From NCBI RefSeq assembly GCF_004799285.1, contig NZ_SSND01000001.1:124001-188000 (forward strand): a DNA stretch of 64,000 nt, given 5' to 3'. Both the position numbers and the translations under genes were made by a program. Shown here in pieces: positions 1 through 8,383 of this stretch. Origin of the DNA: Aliigemmobacter aestuarii (lineage in GTDB: Bacteria > Pseudomonadota > Alphaproteobacteria > Rhodobacterales > Rhodobacteraceae). The notes under the pieces were generated by a model. It was not told the DNA's origin. It was given only the letters and a program-made list of their open reading frames with translations, and searched no databases. Each line of letters opens with the position of its first letter. The first letter of the stretch is position 1.

Positions 1-314
1 TCGGACGGGCAGCCGACGTTCAGGTTGATCTCGTCATAGCGCCAATCCCGCGCGATCCTGACCGCCGCCGCCAGTTCCGCCGGGTCCGACCCGCCAAGTT
101 GCAGCGCGACCGGATGTTCCGCCGTCGAATAATCGAGAAGCCGCGCCTTCGGTCCATGAACGATCGCAGCCGATGTGACCATCTCGGTATAAAGCATCGC
201 CCGCGCCGTCATCAGGCGGTGGAAGTACCGGCAATGCCTGTCGGTCCAGTCCATCATCGGCGCGACCGAAAGGCGCGCGGCGTCGGTCGTAAGGGGGGTG
301 CTGGTTTGGGCCAC
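1..314 (-). CDS. dusA: tRNA-dihydrouridine(20/20a) synthase DusA, N-terminal part (cut by window edge)
   Basis: Flavoenzyme that reduces uridine to dihydrouridine in the D-loop of tRNA. Only the first ~104 residues are inside the window. They show the family start [13 protein letters not shown] (about residues 18-30), the segment [10 protein letters not shown], the substrate/FMN region ALQLGGSDP, and NLNVGCPS with the conserved Cys near residue 102. The start is probably GTG at 314: an in-frame TGA lies just upstream and no ATG precedes the conserved APMMDW. The frame is open to the left edge. DusA rather than DusB/C is inferred from the RHCRYFHR segment. Frame and family are clear; the exact start is less sure. 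Confidence 0.88.
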   Translation of the reverse strand, partial: MAQTSTPLTTDAARLSVAPMMDWTDRHCRYFHRLMTARAMLYTEMVTSAAIVHGPKARLLDYSTAEHPVALQLGGSDPAELAAAVRIARDWRYDEINLNVGCPS

Positions 315-659
315 CTGTTGCCTGCGGGGTCGTTTCGGTCATGGGGCGCGCGGCGGGGCATGCGCCATGGTCGGGCCTGGCGGCAGCCCCTGTCGCGCGG
401 CGTCTTCTAGCACCCTGGCGCGACGACAGAAAGGGGCAGCGAGAATTCGCAGCGGACCGGGGGATTCCGGGGCCGTGCCGCCGGGCGTCGGCCACGCGGA
501 TGGGCAAGCCCGGCGCGGGTGCGCGATGCGCCTCTGATCCGTCTGGCCTTTCCCGGTTGCCCTGCCCTCTTGCCCTGCCCCCTTGCCCTGCCGCGCGCAT
601 TGCGCTCACATGGCGTGGACAGGGGCAAAGGCGCGACACCGCACAGAAGGAACAGGACC
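315..659. other. 345-nt divergent intergenic region, no gene seen
   Basis: This gap separates dusA (leftward) from the sulfatase-family gene (rightward). Open frames here have no recognisable domain and look like frames of GC-rich DNA. The only structure seen is a pyrimidine-rich stretch at about 557-593 in which CTTGCCCTGCC is repeated with small spacers. The promoters of both flanking genes should lie here, but I could not identify convincing -35/-10 pairs. Confidence 0.5.
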
Positions 660-2315
660 ATGGCCGGCATCCGCAACGTCCTTTTCGTGATGTATGACCA
701 GCTCCGGTTCGATTACCTGTCCTGCGCCGGGCATCCGCACCTGAAAACCCCGAACTTCGACCGGCTGGCGGCGCAGGGGGTGCGTTTTGCGCGCAGCTAT
801 GTGCAATCCCCGGTCTGCGGCGCCAGCCGGATGAGCTTTTACACCGGGCGCTATGTCCATTCGCACGGCGCGGCCTGGAACAACTTTCCGCTGAAGGTGG
901 GCGAAACCACACTGGGCGACCACCTGCGCAAGCTGGGGGTGGACAGCTGGCTTGTCGGCAAGACCCACATGAAGGTGGATGCCGAAGGCATGGCGCGGCT
1001 TGGCCTTGCCCCCGACAGCGTGATCGGCGCGCGCGTCGCGGAATGCGGCTTTGATGTCTGGGTGCGCGAGGACGGGCTGGTCGCCAAGGGGCCGGACGGG
1101 TTCTATGACGAAAAGCGCAGCCCCTACAACGAATGGCTGAAGGCCAGGGGATATCCCGGCGACAACCCCTGGCACACCCATGCCAACGCGGGCCGCGCCG
1201 GGGATGGCAGCCTCGCCTCGGGCTGGCTTCTGAAGAACGCCCGCCTGCCCGCCGCGATCGACGAACCCGACAGCGAAACCCCCTGGCTGACCGACGAATG
1301 CATCCGCTTTCTGCAAAGCCCCGAGGCGCGCCGCCCCTGGCTTTGCCACCTGTCCTACATCAAGCCGCACTGGCCCTATATCGTGCCTGCGCCCTACAAC
1401 GATCTTTACGGGCCGCAGCATGTGCAACGGGCGATCCGCCATCCCAGGGAACGCGACGATCCGCACCCGGTCCATGCCGCCTTCATGGCGAACCCGATGG
1501 GCCAGACCTTCAGCCGCGACGAGGTGCGCGATACGGTGATCCCGGCCTACATGGGGCTGATCGCGCAATGCGACGATCATCTGGGCCGCCTGCTGGATCA
1601 CCTGGAGGCGACCGGCCGGATGGCGGACACGATGATCGTGCTGACCTCGGATCACGGCGACTATCTGGGCGATCACTGGCTGGGCGAGAAGGACCTGTTC
1701 CACGATCCGTCCGTCCGCATCCCGCTGATCGTCTACGACCCCCGGCCCGAGGCCGATGGCACGCGGGGCACGGTCTGCGATGCGCTGGTCGAATCGATCG
1801 ACCTGGCCGCCACCTTCATCGAGGCGCTCGGCGGCAAAAGCCCGCGCCACATCGTCGAGGGCCGGTCGCTGCTGCCATTCCTGCAAGGAAAGACCCCGCC
1901 GGACTGGCGCGAAGTGGTGATTTCCGAATACGACTATTCGGCCACGATGATGGCGAAATGGCTGGATGTTCCGCCCGTCGATGCACGGCTGTTCATGGTC
2001 TTTGACGGGCGGTTCAAGTTGATGCATGCCGAAGGCGGCTTCCGCCCGATGCTGTTCGATCTGGAAACCGACCCCGACGAGGTGACGGACCTTGGCGACG
2101 ACCCGGCCCATGCCGATACCCGCCAGCGGCTCTTTGGCCACCTTGCCCGATGGGCGCGCAGGCAAAGCCAGCGCACCACGATCTCGGACGAGACGATCCT
2201 TGGCATGCGCGGCAAGTCCCGGCGCAAGGGCATCCTGCTGGGTGTCTGGGACAAGGACGACCTGACCGACCCCGAGGTGCGCGCCGCGGTCGAGGTGCCG
2301 ACCGGGGACACATGA
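660..2315 (+). CDS. sulfatase-superfamily hydrolase, phosphonate monoester hydrolase/phosphodiesterase-like
   Basis: Predicted metal-dependent hydrolase of sulfate or phosph(on)ate esters, 551 aa. The N-terminus carries the metal-binding start (LFVMYDQLRFDYL, Asp13). CGASR at residues 53-57, followed by TGR, is the sulfatase nucleophile motif, whose Cys is normally converted to formylglycine. TSDHGDYLGDH near residue 328 supplies further metal ligands. YMGLIAQCDDHLGRLLDHL and GRSLLPFLQG resemble phosphonate monoester hydrolases as I remember them, more than arylsulfatases. The ATG at 660 has AGAAGGA at 645-651; the open frame extends further upstream but without an equally good start. No signal peptide is seen, so it is probably cytoplasmic. 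It is a lone gene, so the natural substrate cannot be told from context. Confidence 0.8.
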   Translation: MAGIRNVLFVMYDQLRFDYLSCAGHPHLKTPNFDRLAAQGVRFARSYVQSPVCGASRMSFYTGRYVHSHGAAWNNFPLKVGETTLGDHLRKLGVDSWLVGKTHMKVDAEGMARLGLAPDSVIGARVAECGFDVWVREDGLVAKGPDGFYDEKRSPYNEWLKARGYPGDNPWHTHANAGRAGDGSLASGWLLKNARLPAAIDEPDSETPWLTDECIRFLQSPEARRPWLCHLSYIKPHWPYIVPAPYNDLYGPQHVQRAIRHPRERDDPHPVHAAFMANPMGQTFSRDEVRDTVIPAYMGLIAQCDDHLGRLLDHLEATGRMADTMIVLTSDHGDYLGDHWLGEKDLFHDPSVRIPLIVYDPRPEADGTRGTVCDALVESIDLAATFIEALGGKSPRHIVEGRSLLPFLQGKTPPDWREVVISEYDYSATMMAKWLDVPPVDARLFMVFDGRFKLMHAEGGFRPMLFDLETDPDEVTDLGDDPAHADTRQRLFGHLARWARRQSQRTTISDETILGMRGKSRRKGILLGVWDKDDLTDPEVRAAVEVPTGDT

Positions 2316-2478
2316 CGGGGACGCATGACGGGCGCCGCGTGAAAGGCTGCGCATGACCGACACAAGGTTCGGGCTTGTGCGGCTTTCCGCCAATCGCCGG
2401 GGCGGGAAAGGGATCGGCATTCGCGAAAGGAACGGGCTTGTAGTATTCCTTTGAGGGTAACAGCCTTCGGGTGACCCC

Positions 2479-3732
2479 ATGCGAGTGACGCTGACCGGAC
2501 AGTATCAGACGGTCTATGAAGGACAGGCGGCCATCCAGAACAATTCATGGGGCGTCGATCTGTGGGGATTTGACGACTGGGTGCGTGGCCGCGATTACGC
2601 CCAGACCATCACCTATACGCCGGGTGACATGCTGACCGGCCTGGTCGCGCGCTGGCACTACCCGTCGACCGAGGAAGGCCACATCCTTGGCTACCCGGAA
2701 GTCATCATCGGCTTCAAACCCTGGGATCAGGTCGGATCGAGGTTCCTCATCGGTCGGGCCGACGACCTGAAGACCCTCACCGTCACGGCGGATGTGGACA
2801 TCTGGGGGGATACCGAAAGGTTCAACATCTCCTACGACCTGTGGCTGACCGACAGCCCCACCGGGCATTACAGCACCATCACGGCCGAGGTGATGATCTG
2901 GCTTCACGCCGGGGCGCTGGACGATCATTCGACACCCGTGGCCACCCTCCGGATCGGAGAGGCGACAGCGCGGATCTTCCACCAACCGGCGATGAGTTCC
3001 GGCACCGACCAGACCTGGTCCTATACAGCCGTCGTTCTTGACCGGCCGATGCTGGAGGGAACGGTCGATGTGGCGCATATCCTGAGGATGCTCGAGCGGC
3101 GCGGCTTCATCGACGGCGACGACTATCTGACATCGATGGAATTCGGCGCCGAGGTCCAGCACGGCTCCGGGGGCTACCGCCTGAACCGGATGACATGGGA
3201 CCACGCGCGATTTCGGATCACCGAAGGGGCCGACCGCGTGCAGGGCACCGATGGCGGCGACTGGATCCGGGGGCGCGATGGCCCTGACAGCCTGAACGGA
3301 TGGGCCGGGGCCGACACGCTGGAAGGCGGCCGGGGTGCCGATCACCTGTCGGGCGACCGCGGGCGCGATGTCCTGAACGGGGGCCGGGGCACGGACCTGC
3401 TGACCGGGGGAAGCGGCGCGGACCGGTTCGTCTTTGCCGAAGCCGATCGCGCCGGTCCGGAGCCGGCCCCAAGGGACCGCATCACCGATTTCCGGCCCGG
3501 ACTCGACCGGATCGACCTTCGCGGGCTTGATGGGGACCGGATCGCCGAGGGGGATCAGCCCCTCGCGCTGATCGGGGCCAGGGCCTTTTCCGGCACACCC
3601 GGCGAATTGCGGCTGAAGGTTTTGCGCGACCATGCGGCCCTTCTGGCCGATACCGACGGCGACGGGCGGGCCGACTGGGCGCTGCGCCTGGACGGCGTGA
3701 CGGCGCTTGCGCCCGGGGACCTTCTGCTCTGA
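2479..3732 (+). CDS. secreted GH12-like endoglucanase with RTX calcium-binding tail
   Basis: 417 aa in two parts. Residues ~1-245 look like glycoside hydrolase family 12 (endo-beta-glucanase/xyloglucanase): NNSWG at 21-25, YPEVIIGFKPW, SYDLWLT, EVMIWL at 137-142 (predicted nucleophile Glu137), and DYLTSMEFGAEVQHGSGG with predicted acid/base Glu225. Residues ~256-318 are RTX nonapeptide repeats (GGRGADHLSG, GGRGTDLLTG, GGSGADRFVF) that bind Ca2+ in a beta-roll, followed by a C-terminal domain ending GDLLL. There is no N-terminal signal peptide; an RTX tail implies type I secretion by an ABC exporter, which is not in this window. The ATG at 2479 has only a weak upstream GGGTGA. It converges on tdh with a 6-nt gap. 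Confidence 0.8.
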   Translation: MRVTLTGQYQTVYEGQAAIQNNSWGVDLWGFDDWVRGRDYAQTITYTPGDMLTGLVARWHYPSTEEGHILGYPEVIIGFKPWDQVGSRFLIGRADDLKTLTVTADVDIWGDTERFNISYDLWLTDSPTGHYSTITAEVMIWLHAGALDDHSTPVATLRIGEATARIFHQPAMSSGTDQTWSYTAVVLDRPMLEGTVDVAHILRMLERRGFIDGDDYLTSMEFGAEVQHGSGGYRLNRMTWDHARFRITEGADRVQGTDGGDWIRGRDGPDSLNGWAGADTLEGGRGADHLSGDRGRDVLNGGRGTDLLTGGSGADRFVFAEADRAGPEPAPRDRITDFRPGLDRIDLRGLDGDRIAEGDQPLALIGARAFSGTPGELRLKVLRDHAALLADTDGDGRADWALRLDGVTALAPGDLLL

Positions 3733-3738
3733 CCCGCC

Positions 3739-4776
3739 TCAGGCCCAGTCCAGCACCACCTTGCCCGACTGCCCCGACAGCATCGCGGCAAAGCCGTCCT
3801 CGAACCGGTCGGCCGGGAAGCGGTGGGTGATCACCCGGCGCACATCCAGCCCGTTTTCCAGCATGGCGATCATCTTGTACCAGGTTTCGAAAATCTCGCG
3901 GCCATAGACGCCCTTGATGGTGATCGCCTTGAAGACGATGCGCGACCAGTCGACCGGCGACTTGCCGGGCGGGATGCCCAGCATGGCAATGCGCCCGCCC
4001 ATCACGAGGCTCTCCACCATCTGGTCAAGTGCGATCTGGTTGCCGCTCATCTCTAGGCCCACGTCGAAGCCCTGCGTCATCTTCAGCCGCGGGATCACGT
4101 CGCGCAAATCCTCGCGCGCGACGTTGACCGGCACCACGTCGGCCACCGTCGCCGCCAGATCCAGACGCGCCTGGTTGACATCGGTGATGACCACATGGCG
4201 CGCGCCCACATGGCGGGCGACCGCCGCCGCCATGATCCCGATCGGCCCGGCGCCGGTGATCAGCACATCCTCGCCCACCAGATCGAAGGACAGCGCGGTA
4301 TGGACGGCATTGCCGAGCGGATCGAGGATCGCCCCGATCTCGTCGTCGATCGCATCCGGCAGGGGCACCACGTTGAACGCGGGCAACCGCAGGTATTCGG
4401 CAAAGGCCCCCTGTTCGTTCACCCCGATCCCGCGGGTTTCCGGATCAAGGTGGAAGCGGCCCGCCCGCGACTGGCGCGAGTGGCGCCCGATCAGGTGGCC
4501 CTCGCCCGAACAGCGCTGGCCGATGGCGAGGTCCGTCACATTGGCCCCCAGTTCCACGATCTCGCCCGCGAATTCGTGGCCCGTCACCAACCCGACGGGC
4601 ACCGTGCGCGCGGCCCATTCGTCCCAGTTCCAGATATGCACGTCGGTGCCGCAGATCCCGGTCTTCCGGATCCGGATCAGCACGTCGTCAGGCCCGATGG
4701 CGGGCACCGGCCGCGTCACCGCCCAAAGCCCGGTTTCGGCGCGTTCCTTCGCCAGCGCCTTCATCATCCTTTCCAT
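3739..4776 (-). CDS. tdh: L-threonine 3-dehydrogenase
   Basis: Oxidises L-threonine to 2-amino-3-ketobutyrate with NAD+; a cytoplasmic zinc-dependent medium-chain dehydrogenase of 345 aa. Catalytic zinc site: [10 protein letters not shown] (Cys42, His47) and GHE (His67-Glu68). The Rossmann motif [13 protein letters not shown] and the C-terminal [11 protein letters not shown] match the family. The four structural-zinc cysteines of E. coli Tdh (93, 96, 99, 107) correspond here to Gly97, Ser100, Ser103 and Asp111 (segment [19 protein letters not shown]), so the structural zinc site is absent. Its ATG overlaps the kbl stop by 1 nt (TGATG), which points to translational coupling; Met4 or Met5 are alternative starts. 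Together with Kbl it turns threonine into glycine and acetyl-CoA. Confidence 0.95.
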   Translation of the reverse strand: MERMMKALAKERAETGLWAVTRPVPAIGPDDVLIRIRKTGICGTDVHIWNWDEWAARTVPVGLVTGHEFAGEIVELGANVTDLAIGQRCSGEGHLIGRHSRQSRAGRFHLDPETRGIGVNEQGAFAEYLRLPAFNVVPLPDAIDDEIGAILDPLGNAVHTALSFDLVGEDVLITGAGPIGIMAAAVARHVGARHVVITDVNQARLDLAATVADVVPVNVAREDLRDVIPRLKMTQGFDVGLEMSGNQIALDQMVESLVMGGRIAMLGIPPGKSPVDWSRIVFKAITIKGVYGREIFETWYKMIAMLENGLDVRRVITHRFPADRFEDGFAAMLSGQSGKVVLDWA

Positions 4777-5966
4777 CAGATCGCCCCCACCTTGCGCCCG
4801 GCCGCCGCGAAGGCATCCAGCGCGAAATCCAGATCATCCGTCGTCAGCCGCGCGTTCATCTGCGTGCGGATCCGCGCCTGCCCCATCGGCACGACCGGAT
4901 AGAAGAAGCCGGCCACATGAACCCCGCGCGTGGCCAGATCGGCGGCCATCTCCTGCGCCAGCCGCGCCTCGCCCAGCATCACCGGCACGATCGGATGTTC
5001 CCCCGGCAGCAGCCGGAAGCCATGCGCCTGAAGGCCCGCGCGCCAGTAGGCGGCATTGCGGAACAGGCTGGCGCGCAGATCGTCGGCCCGTTCGACGATG
5101 TCGAGCGCAGCCAGCCCCGCCCCCACCACCGCCGGCGGCAACGCGTTGGAAAAGAGATAGGGGCGCGACCGCTGGCGCAACATCTCGATCACCGGCTTCG
5201 GCCCGGCGGTATAGCCGCCAAGCGCGCCGCCAAGCGCCTTGCCAAGTGTTCCGGTCAGGATGTCGGCGCGCACGCCGAAATGCGCGGGCGTCCCCCGCCC
5301 GCCCGGCCCCATGAAGCCCGTGGCGTGGCAGTCATCCACCATCACCATCGCCCCGTAAAGGTCCGCCAGCGCGCGGATTTCCGGCAGGCGCGCCAGATAG
5401 CCATCCATCGAGAAGACGCCATCCGTGGCGATCAGGATGAACCGCGCGCCCCCCTCGCGCGCGGCCTTCAGCTGCGCTTCCAGGTCGGCCATGTCCGAAT
5501 TGGCATAGCGGAAGCGCCGCGCCTTGCAGAGCCGGATGCCGTCGATGATGCTGGCATGGTTCAGCGCGTCCGAGATGACCGCGTCCACGGGCCCCAGAAG
5601 CGGCTCGAACAGGCCCCCGTTCGCATCGAAACAGGCCGCATAGAGGATCGCATCCTCCATCCCGAGGAAGTCGGCAAGACGCGCCTCGAGCGCGCGGTGC
5701 CCGTCGGCCGTGCCGCAGATGAAGCGCACGCTGGCCATCCCGTAACCGCCCCCGTCCATCGCGTCCTTCGCCGCCGCGACAAGGCGCGGATCATCGGCAA
5801 AGCCAAGGTAATTGTTGGCACAGAGGTTCAGCATCGGGCGCCCGTCCATCACGACATGGGCGCCCTGCGCGCCGTGGATGGCGCGTTCGCGCTTCATCAG
5901 GCCCTCGGCCTCGATCCCGGCGAGGGTGGCGGTGAGATGATCCAGAAAGGGCGCCGAATCCGTCAT
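4776..5966 (-). CDS. kbl: 2-amino-3-ketobutyrate CoA ligase (glycine C-acetyltransferase)
   Basis: PLP enzyme (396 aa) of the alpha-oxoamine synthase family. It cleaves 2-amino-3-ketobutyrate with CoA to glycine and acetyl-CoA, the second step of threonine degradation. Visible motifs: [16 protein letters not shown], the cofactor-binding [11 protein letters not shown], and [13 protein letters not shown] with the Schiff-base lysine Lys243 (Lys244 in E. coli). Length fits the family (~398). A strong GGAGGAG lies just before the ATG. It is the first gene of a kbl-tdh operon; the upstream 39-bp direct repeats and the neighbouring XRE/cupin regulator gene probably set its control. Confidence 0.96.
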   Translation of the reverse strand: MTDSAPFLDHLTATLAGIEAEGLMKRERAIHGAQGAHVVMDGRPMLNLCANNYLGFADDPRLVAAAKDAMDGGGYGMASVRFICGTADGHRALEARLADFLGMEDAILYAACFDANGGLFEPLLGPVDAVISDALNHASIIDGIRLCKARRFRYANSDMADLEAQLKAAREGGARFILIATDGVFSMDGYLARLPEIRALADLYGAMVMVDDCHATGFMGPGGRGTPAHFGVRADILTGTLGKALGGALGGYTAGPKPVIEMLRQRSRPYLFSNALPPAVVGAGLAALDIVERADDLRASLFRNAAYWRAGLQAHGFRLLPGEHPIVPVMLGEARLAQEMAADLATRGVHVAGFFYPVVPMGQARIRTQMNARLTTDDLDFALDAFAAAGRKVGAI

Positions 5967-5982
5967 GGCAGAACTCCTCCGT

Positions 5983-6051
5983 GATAGCGGAATATATGAC
6001 GCAAAACCGGAAATTCGTCAAGATAGCGGATGCGCATCCGCCAAACCGGAA
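5983..6051. repeat. two-copy 39-bp direct repeat with palindrome, candidate operator
   Basis: GATAGCGGA occurs at 5983-5991 and 6022-6030, and AACCGGAA at 6005-6012 and 6044-6051; both pairs are exactly 39 bp apart. The second copy contains a perfect 16-bp palindrome, GCGGATGCGCATCCGC (6026-6041). The repeats overlap the likely kbl promoter and lie downstream of the convergently placed hairpin of the regulator gene, so they are plausible binding sites for the XRE/cupin regulator. Confidence 0.6.
5991..6021 (-). promoter_or_regulatory. candidate kbl-tdh promoter
   Basis: On the minus strand TTGACG (6021-6016) and TATATT (5996-5991) form a -35/-10 pair with a 19-nt spacer, slightly long. It sits 25-55 nt before the kbl start. 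The -10 lies next to the first half of the 39-bp direct repeat, so a repressor bound there would block it. Confidence 0.45.
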
Positions 6052-6080
6052 TCACGCAGCGCCGGGCCAAGGGGGCGTAC

Positions 6081-6105
6081 GAAGATTTTTCGACGAAAAA
6101 TCTTC
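6081..6105. terminator. perfect 25-bp palindromic hairpin, likely terminator of the regulator gene
   Basis: GAAGATTTTTCG, one centre base, then CGAAAAATCTTC: a perfect inverted repeat with 12-bp arms, flanked by GGGGGCG and GCCCCCC that can extend pairing. It begins 20 nt after the stop of the leftward regulator gene, so a rho-independent terminator is the simplest reading, though the T-run is inside the stem. It could also be a dispersed extragenic palindrome. Confidence 0.55.
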
Positions 6106-6124
6106 GCCCCCCGCGCCGCGCGCA

Positions 6125-6685
6125 TCAACTGCCCTGAACGATCAGGATCGCCCGCGCCGATGCATCGCCGGCGCGGATCTCGTGCGGCCGGTCTGCGGCG
6201 TAGCGCGCGGTGTCCCCCGCCGACAGCGCCTGTTCCTCGTCGCCGCTGCGCACGGTCAGGGTGCCGTCGATCACGGTCAGGTGTTCGCGGCAGCCCGCGC
6301 CGTGCGGGTCCGACACAAGCGCGCCCTGCGGCTGAAAGCTCAGGTCATAGACCTCGTGTTCCCCCACCGCCTCAGCCGGGGAAAGGATGCGGATGCGCAC
6401 CCCCGTCCCCCGGCCCGCGATGACCGGCGCGGCGGTGGCGCGGGTCACCTCGATGCCGGGCGCGGGCCGCGGCTCCAGCAATCCCGCGAAATCGACCTGC
6501 AGCGCCTGCGTCAGGTTCCACAGCGTGGCCACCGTGGGCGAGGATTCGCCCCGTTCGATCTGGCTGACCATCGACCGGCTCACGCCGGACAGCTTTGCCA
6601 CAGCATCCAGCGACAGGCCGCGCGCGCGCCGCGCCTCGCGCAGGCTGGCCGCCAGACGGTCGTGGATGTCGGAACGCGGGTTCAT
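6125..6685 (-). CDS. XRE-family transcriptional regulator with C-terminal cupin
   Basis: 186 aa. Residues ~10-64 form a helix-turn-helix of the XRE/lambda-repressor type (LREARRARGLSLDAVAKLSG, then VSRSMVSQIERGESSPT). Residues ~105-185 form a cupin sensor barrel (HLTVIDGTLTVRSGDEEQAL, then AGDTARYAADRPHEI). This architecture is typical of one-component regulators of amino-acid or amine catabolism. The start at 6685 is chosen for AGGA eight nt upstream; upstream in-frame starts (6694, 6721) lack an equal site. It lies directly upstream of kbl-tdh in the same direction but is separated by a hairpin and a promoter region, which suggests it controls threonine degradation (inference). Confidence 0.85.
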   Translation of the reverse strand: MNPRSDIHDRLAASLREARRARGLSLDAVAKLSGVSRSMVSQIERGESSPTVATLWNLTQALQVDFAGLLEPRPAPGIEVTRATAAPVIAGRGTGVRIRILSPAEAVGEHEVYDLSFQPQGALVSDPHGAGCREHLTVIDGTLTVRSGDEEQALSAGDTARYAADRPHEIRAGDASARAILIVQGS

Positions 6686-6769
6686 GGGCGGCATCCTGCT
6701 GCGGATGCGGCGCGCGGTCAATCGCGGCCTTGCGGCGCCGGGATATCCGGCGGCACGGCCTTCCCCGGC

Positions 6770-8308
6770 TCAGGTGCCGCAGAAGGTGCGGTAGCCCTCG
6801 GTAAAGCCCGTGGGTGCGGGAAGGGCAAACGCCTCTTGCCCCTGCTGGTCGTCGAAGGGCCGCGTGATCACGGCCAGCAGCCGCTCGAACGGCGCCATGT
6901 CCCCCGCCGTGGCCGCGGCCAGCGCCTCTTCGACCAGGTGGTTGCGCGGGATGAAGGCCGGGTTCGCGGCCCGCATCCGCGCGGCCGACCCGGCGTCGAT
7001 CCGCCGTCGCCAGCGCGCCAGCCAGCCGCGCGCCGCATCCGTGCCGCCGGATCCCAGGATCGCAAGCACCGGCCCGTCATCTTCGGTCGCCCGCGAAAGG
7101 GCACGGAAGGTCATTGTCCAGTCGGCACCCGCGGCCTGCATCAGGGCCAGCAGATCCTCGGCCAGCGCCCTGTCGCCCCCGCTTCCGTCCAGGTTCCCGC
7201 CCGCGCCCGCACCCTCGTCCGCGCCCGCACCCTCGCCCGCCAGACCCAGCTTGGCCCGCATCAGGCGCAGCCATTCGGCCTCGTAAAGCGGTGTCACCGC
7301 CTGCAACCGGTCATTGGCGATCTCGATCGCCCGGTCGGCATCGGGGGAAAAGAGGCCCAGCATCGCCTCGGCCAACCGGGCGAGGTTCCAGACCAGGATC
7401 AGCGGCTGGTTGGCATAGGCATAGCGCCCCTGCCGGTCGATCGAGGAAAAGACCGTGCCGGGCGCATAGGCCTCCATGAAGGCGCAGGGGCCATAGTCGA
7501 TCGTCTCGCCCGAAATGGTCATGTTGTCGGTGTTCATCACCCCGTGGATGAACCCGAGCGCCATCCATTGCGCCACAAGCCGTGCCTGCGCGGCCGCCAC
7601 GGCGTCGAACAGCGCGAGGTGGGGGTTTTCCGCCCCGGCGGCTTCGGGATGGTGGCGGCGGATCGCGTAATCGGCCAGCGCGCGGACCTGTGCGGCATCC
7701 TTGCGCGCGGCGAAGAACTGGAAAGTGCCGACGCGCAGGTGGCTGGCGGCCACCCGTGTCAGCACGGCGCCGGGCAGTTCGGTTTCGCGAAACACCGGCT
7801 CGCCCGTGGCGACCGCGGCCAGCGCCCGCGTCGTCGGCACGCCGAGGGCGGCCATCGCCTCGCCGATCAGGTATTCGCGCAGGACCGGCCCGACCGCGGC
7901 CTTGCCGTCCCCGCCGCGCGAGAAAGGCGTGCGCCCCGATCCCTTGAACTGGAGGTCAAAGCGGCGTCCGTCCGGGGCCACCACCTCGCCCAAGAGCAGC
8001 GCGCGCCCATCCCCCAGTTGCGGGGAAAATCCGCCGAACTGATGCCCGGCGTAGGCCTGTGCCAAAGGTTCGGCATCGGGCGGCAGGGCATTTCCGGCAA
8101 AGAGATCGGCCAGCCAAGCCTCCTGCCCGGTCAACGGCAGGCCCAGATCGCGCGCGAGCCCCGCGTTGAACCGCAGAAGGCGCGGCGCAGGAGCAGGCGC
8201 GGGCTTGACGGCAAGGTATGTCCCCGGCAGGTCGCGGGCATAACTGTTGTCCATCCCGAAGGCCGGAAGCTCTGCCACGGGCGCGTCGGATTGCGGGGGG
8301 AATGTCAT
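6770..8308 (-). CDS. selO: protein adenylyltransferase SelO (YdiU family)
   Basis: 512 aa pseudokinase-fold enzyme that transfers AMP from ATP to Ser/Thr/Tyr of target proteins; linked to redox stress in characterised members. Visible family segments: [36 protein letters not shown], and [13 protein letters not shown] followed by IDYGPCAFM, with the acidic metal-binding residues. The C-terminus ends TFCGT, with Cys where some eukaryotic members have selenocysteine. Residues ~356-379 are a Gly/Ala/Asp-rich insert partly encoded by an 18-bp tandem repeat. Start chosen at 8308 (MTFPPQ); the frame is open to 8368 but that part is not conserved-looking. Single gene between the regulator and the SUOX-like gene. 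Confidence 0.93.
   Translation of the reverse strand: MTFPPQSDAPVAELPAFGMDNSYARDLPGTYLAVKPAPAPAPRLLRFNAGLARDLGLPLTGQEAWLADLFAGNALPPDAEPLAQAYAGHQFGGFSPQLGDGRALLLGEVVAPDGRRFDLQFKGSGRTPFSRGGDGKAAVGPVLREYLIGEAMAALGVPTTRALAAVATGEPVFRETELPGAVLTRVAASHLRVGTFQFFAARKDAAQVRALADYAIRRHHPEAAGAENPHLALFDAVAAAQARLVAQWMALGFIHGVMNTDNMTISGETIDYGPCAFMEAYAPGTVFSSIDRQGRYAYANQPLILVWNLARLAEAMLGLFSPDADRAIEIANDRLQAVTPLYEAEWLRLMRAKLGLAGEGAGADEGAGAGGNLDGSGGDRALAEDLLALMQAAGADWTMTFRALSRATEDDGPVLAILGSGGTDAARGWLARWRRRIDAGSAARMRAANPAFIPRNHLVEEALAAATAGDMAPFERLLAVITRPFDDQQGQEAFALPAPTGFTEGYRTFCGT
7205..7240. repeat. 18-bp tandem duplication inside selO
   Basis: Two adjacent 18-bp units (7205-7222 and 7223-7240) differ at one base. 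They encode part of the Gly/Ala-rich insert of SelO in frame, so the coding frame is kept. Probably a replication-slippage product in a permissive loop. Confidence 0.75.
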
Positions 8309-8383
8309 GGCAGCGGGAAACCTTCGTCGCGTTTTCCCTGATATGGTCCGGCCTGCGCGCTCTGGCAACCGCCCAAGGGTGGT

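Noticed and set aside
34-912. Minus-strand frame of 292 codons across dusA and the sulfatase gene start
   Set aside because: The DusA motifs are in a different minus frame and the 5' part is opposite a real gene.
606-2480. Minus-strand open frame of 624 codons
   Set aside because: It lies opposite the sulfatase-family gene; the plus frame carries clear family motifs and a good start, so the minus frame is a high-GC shadow.
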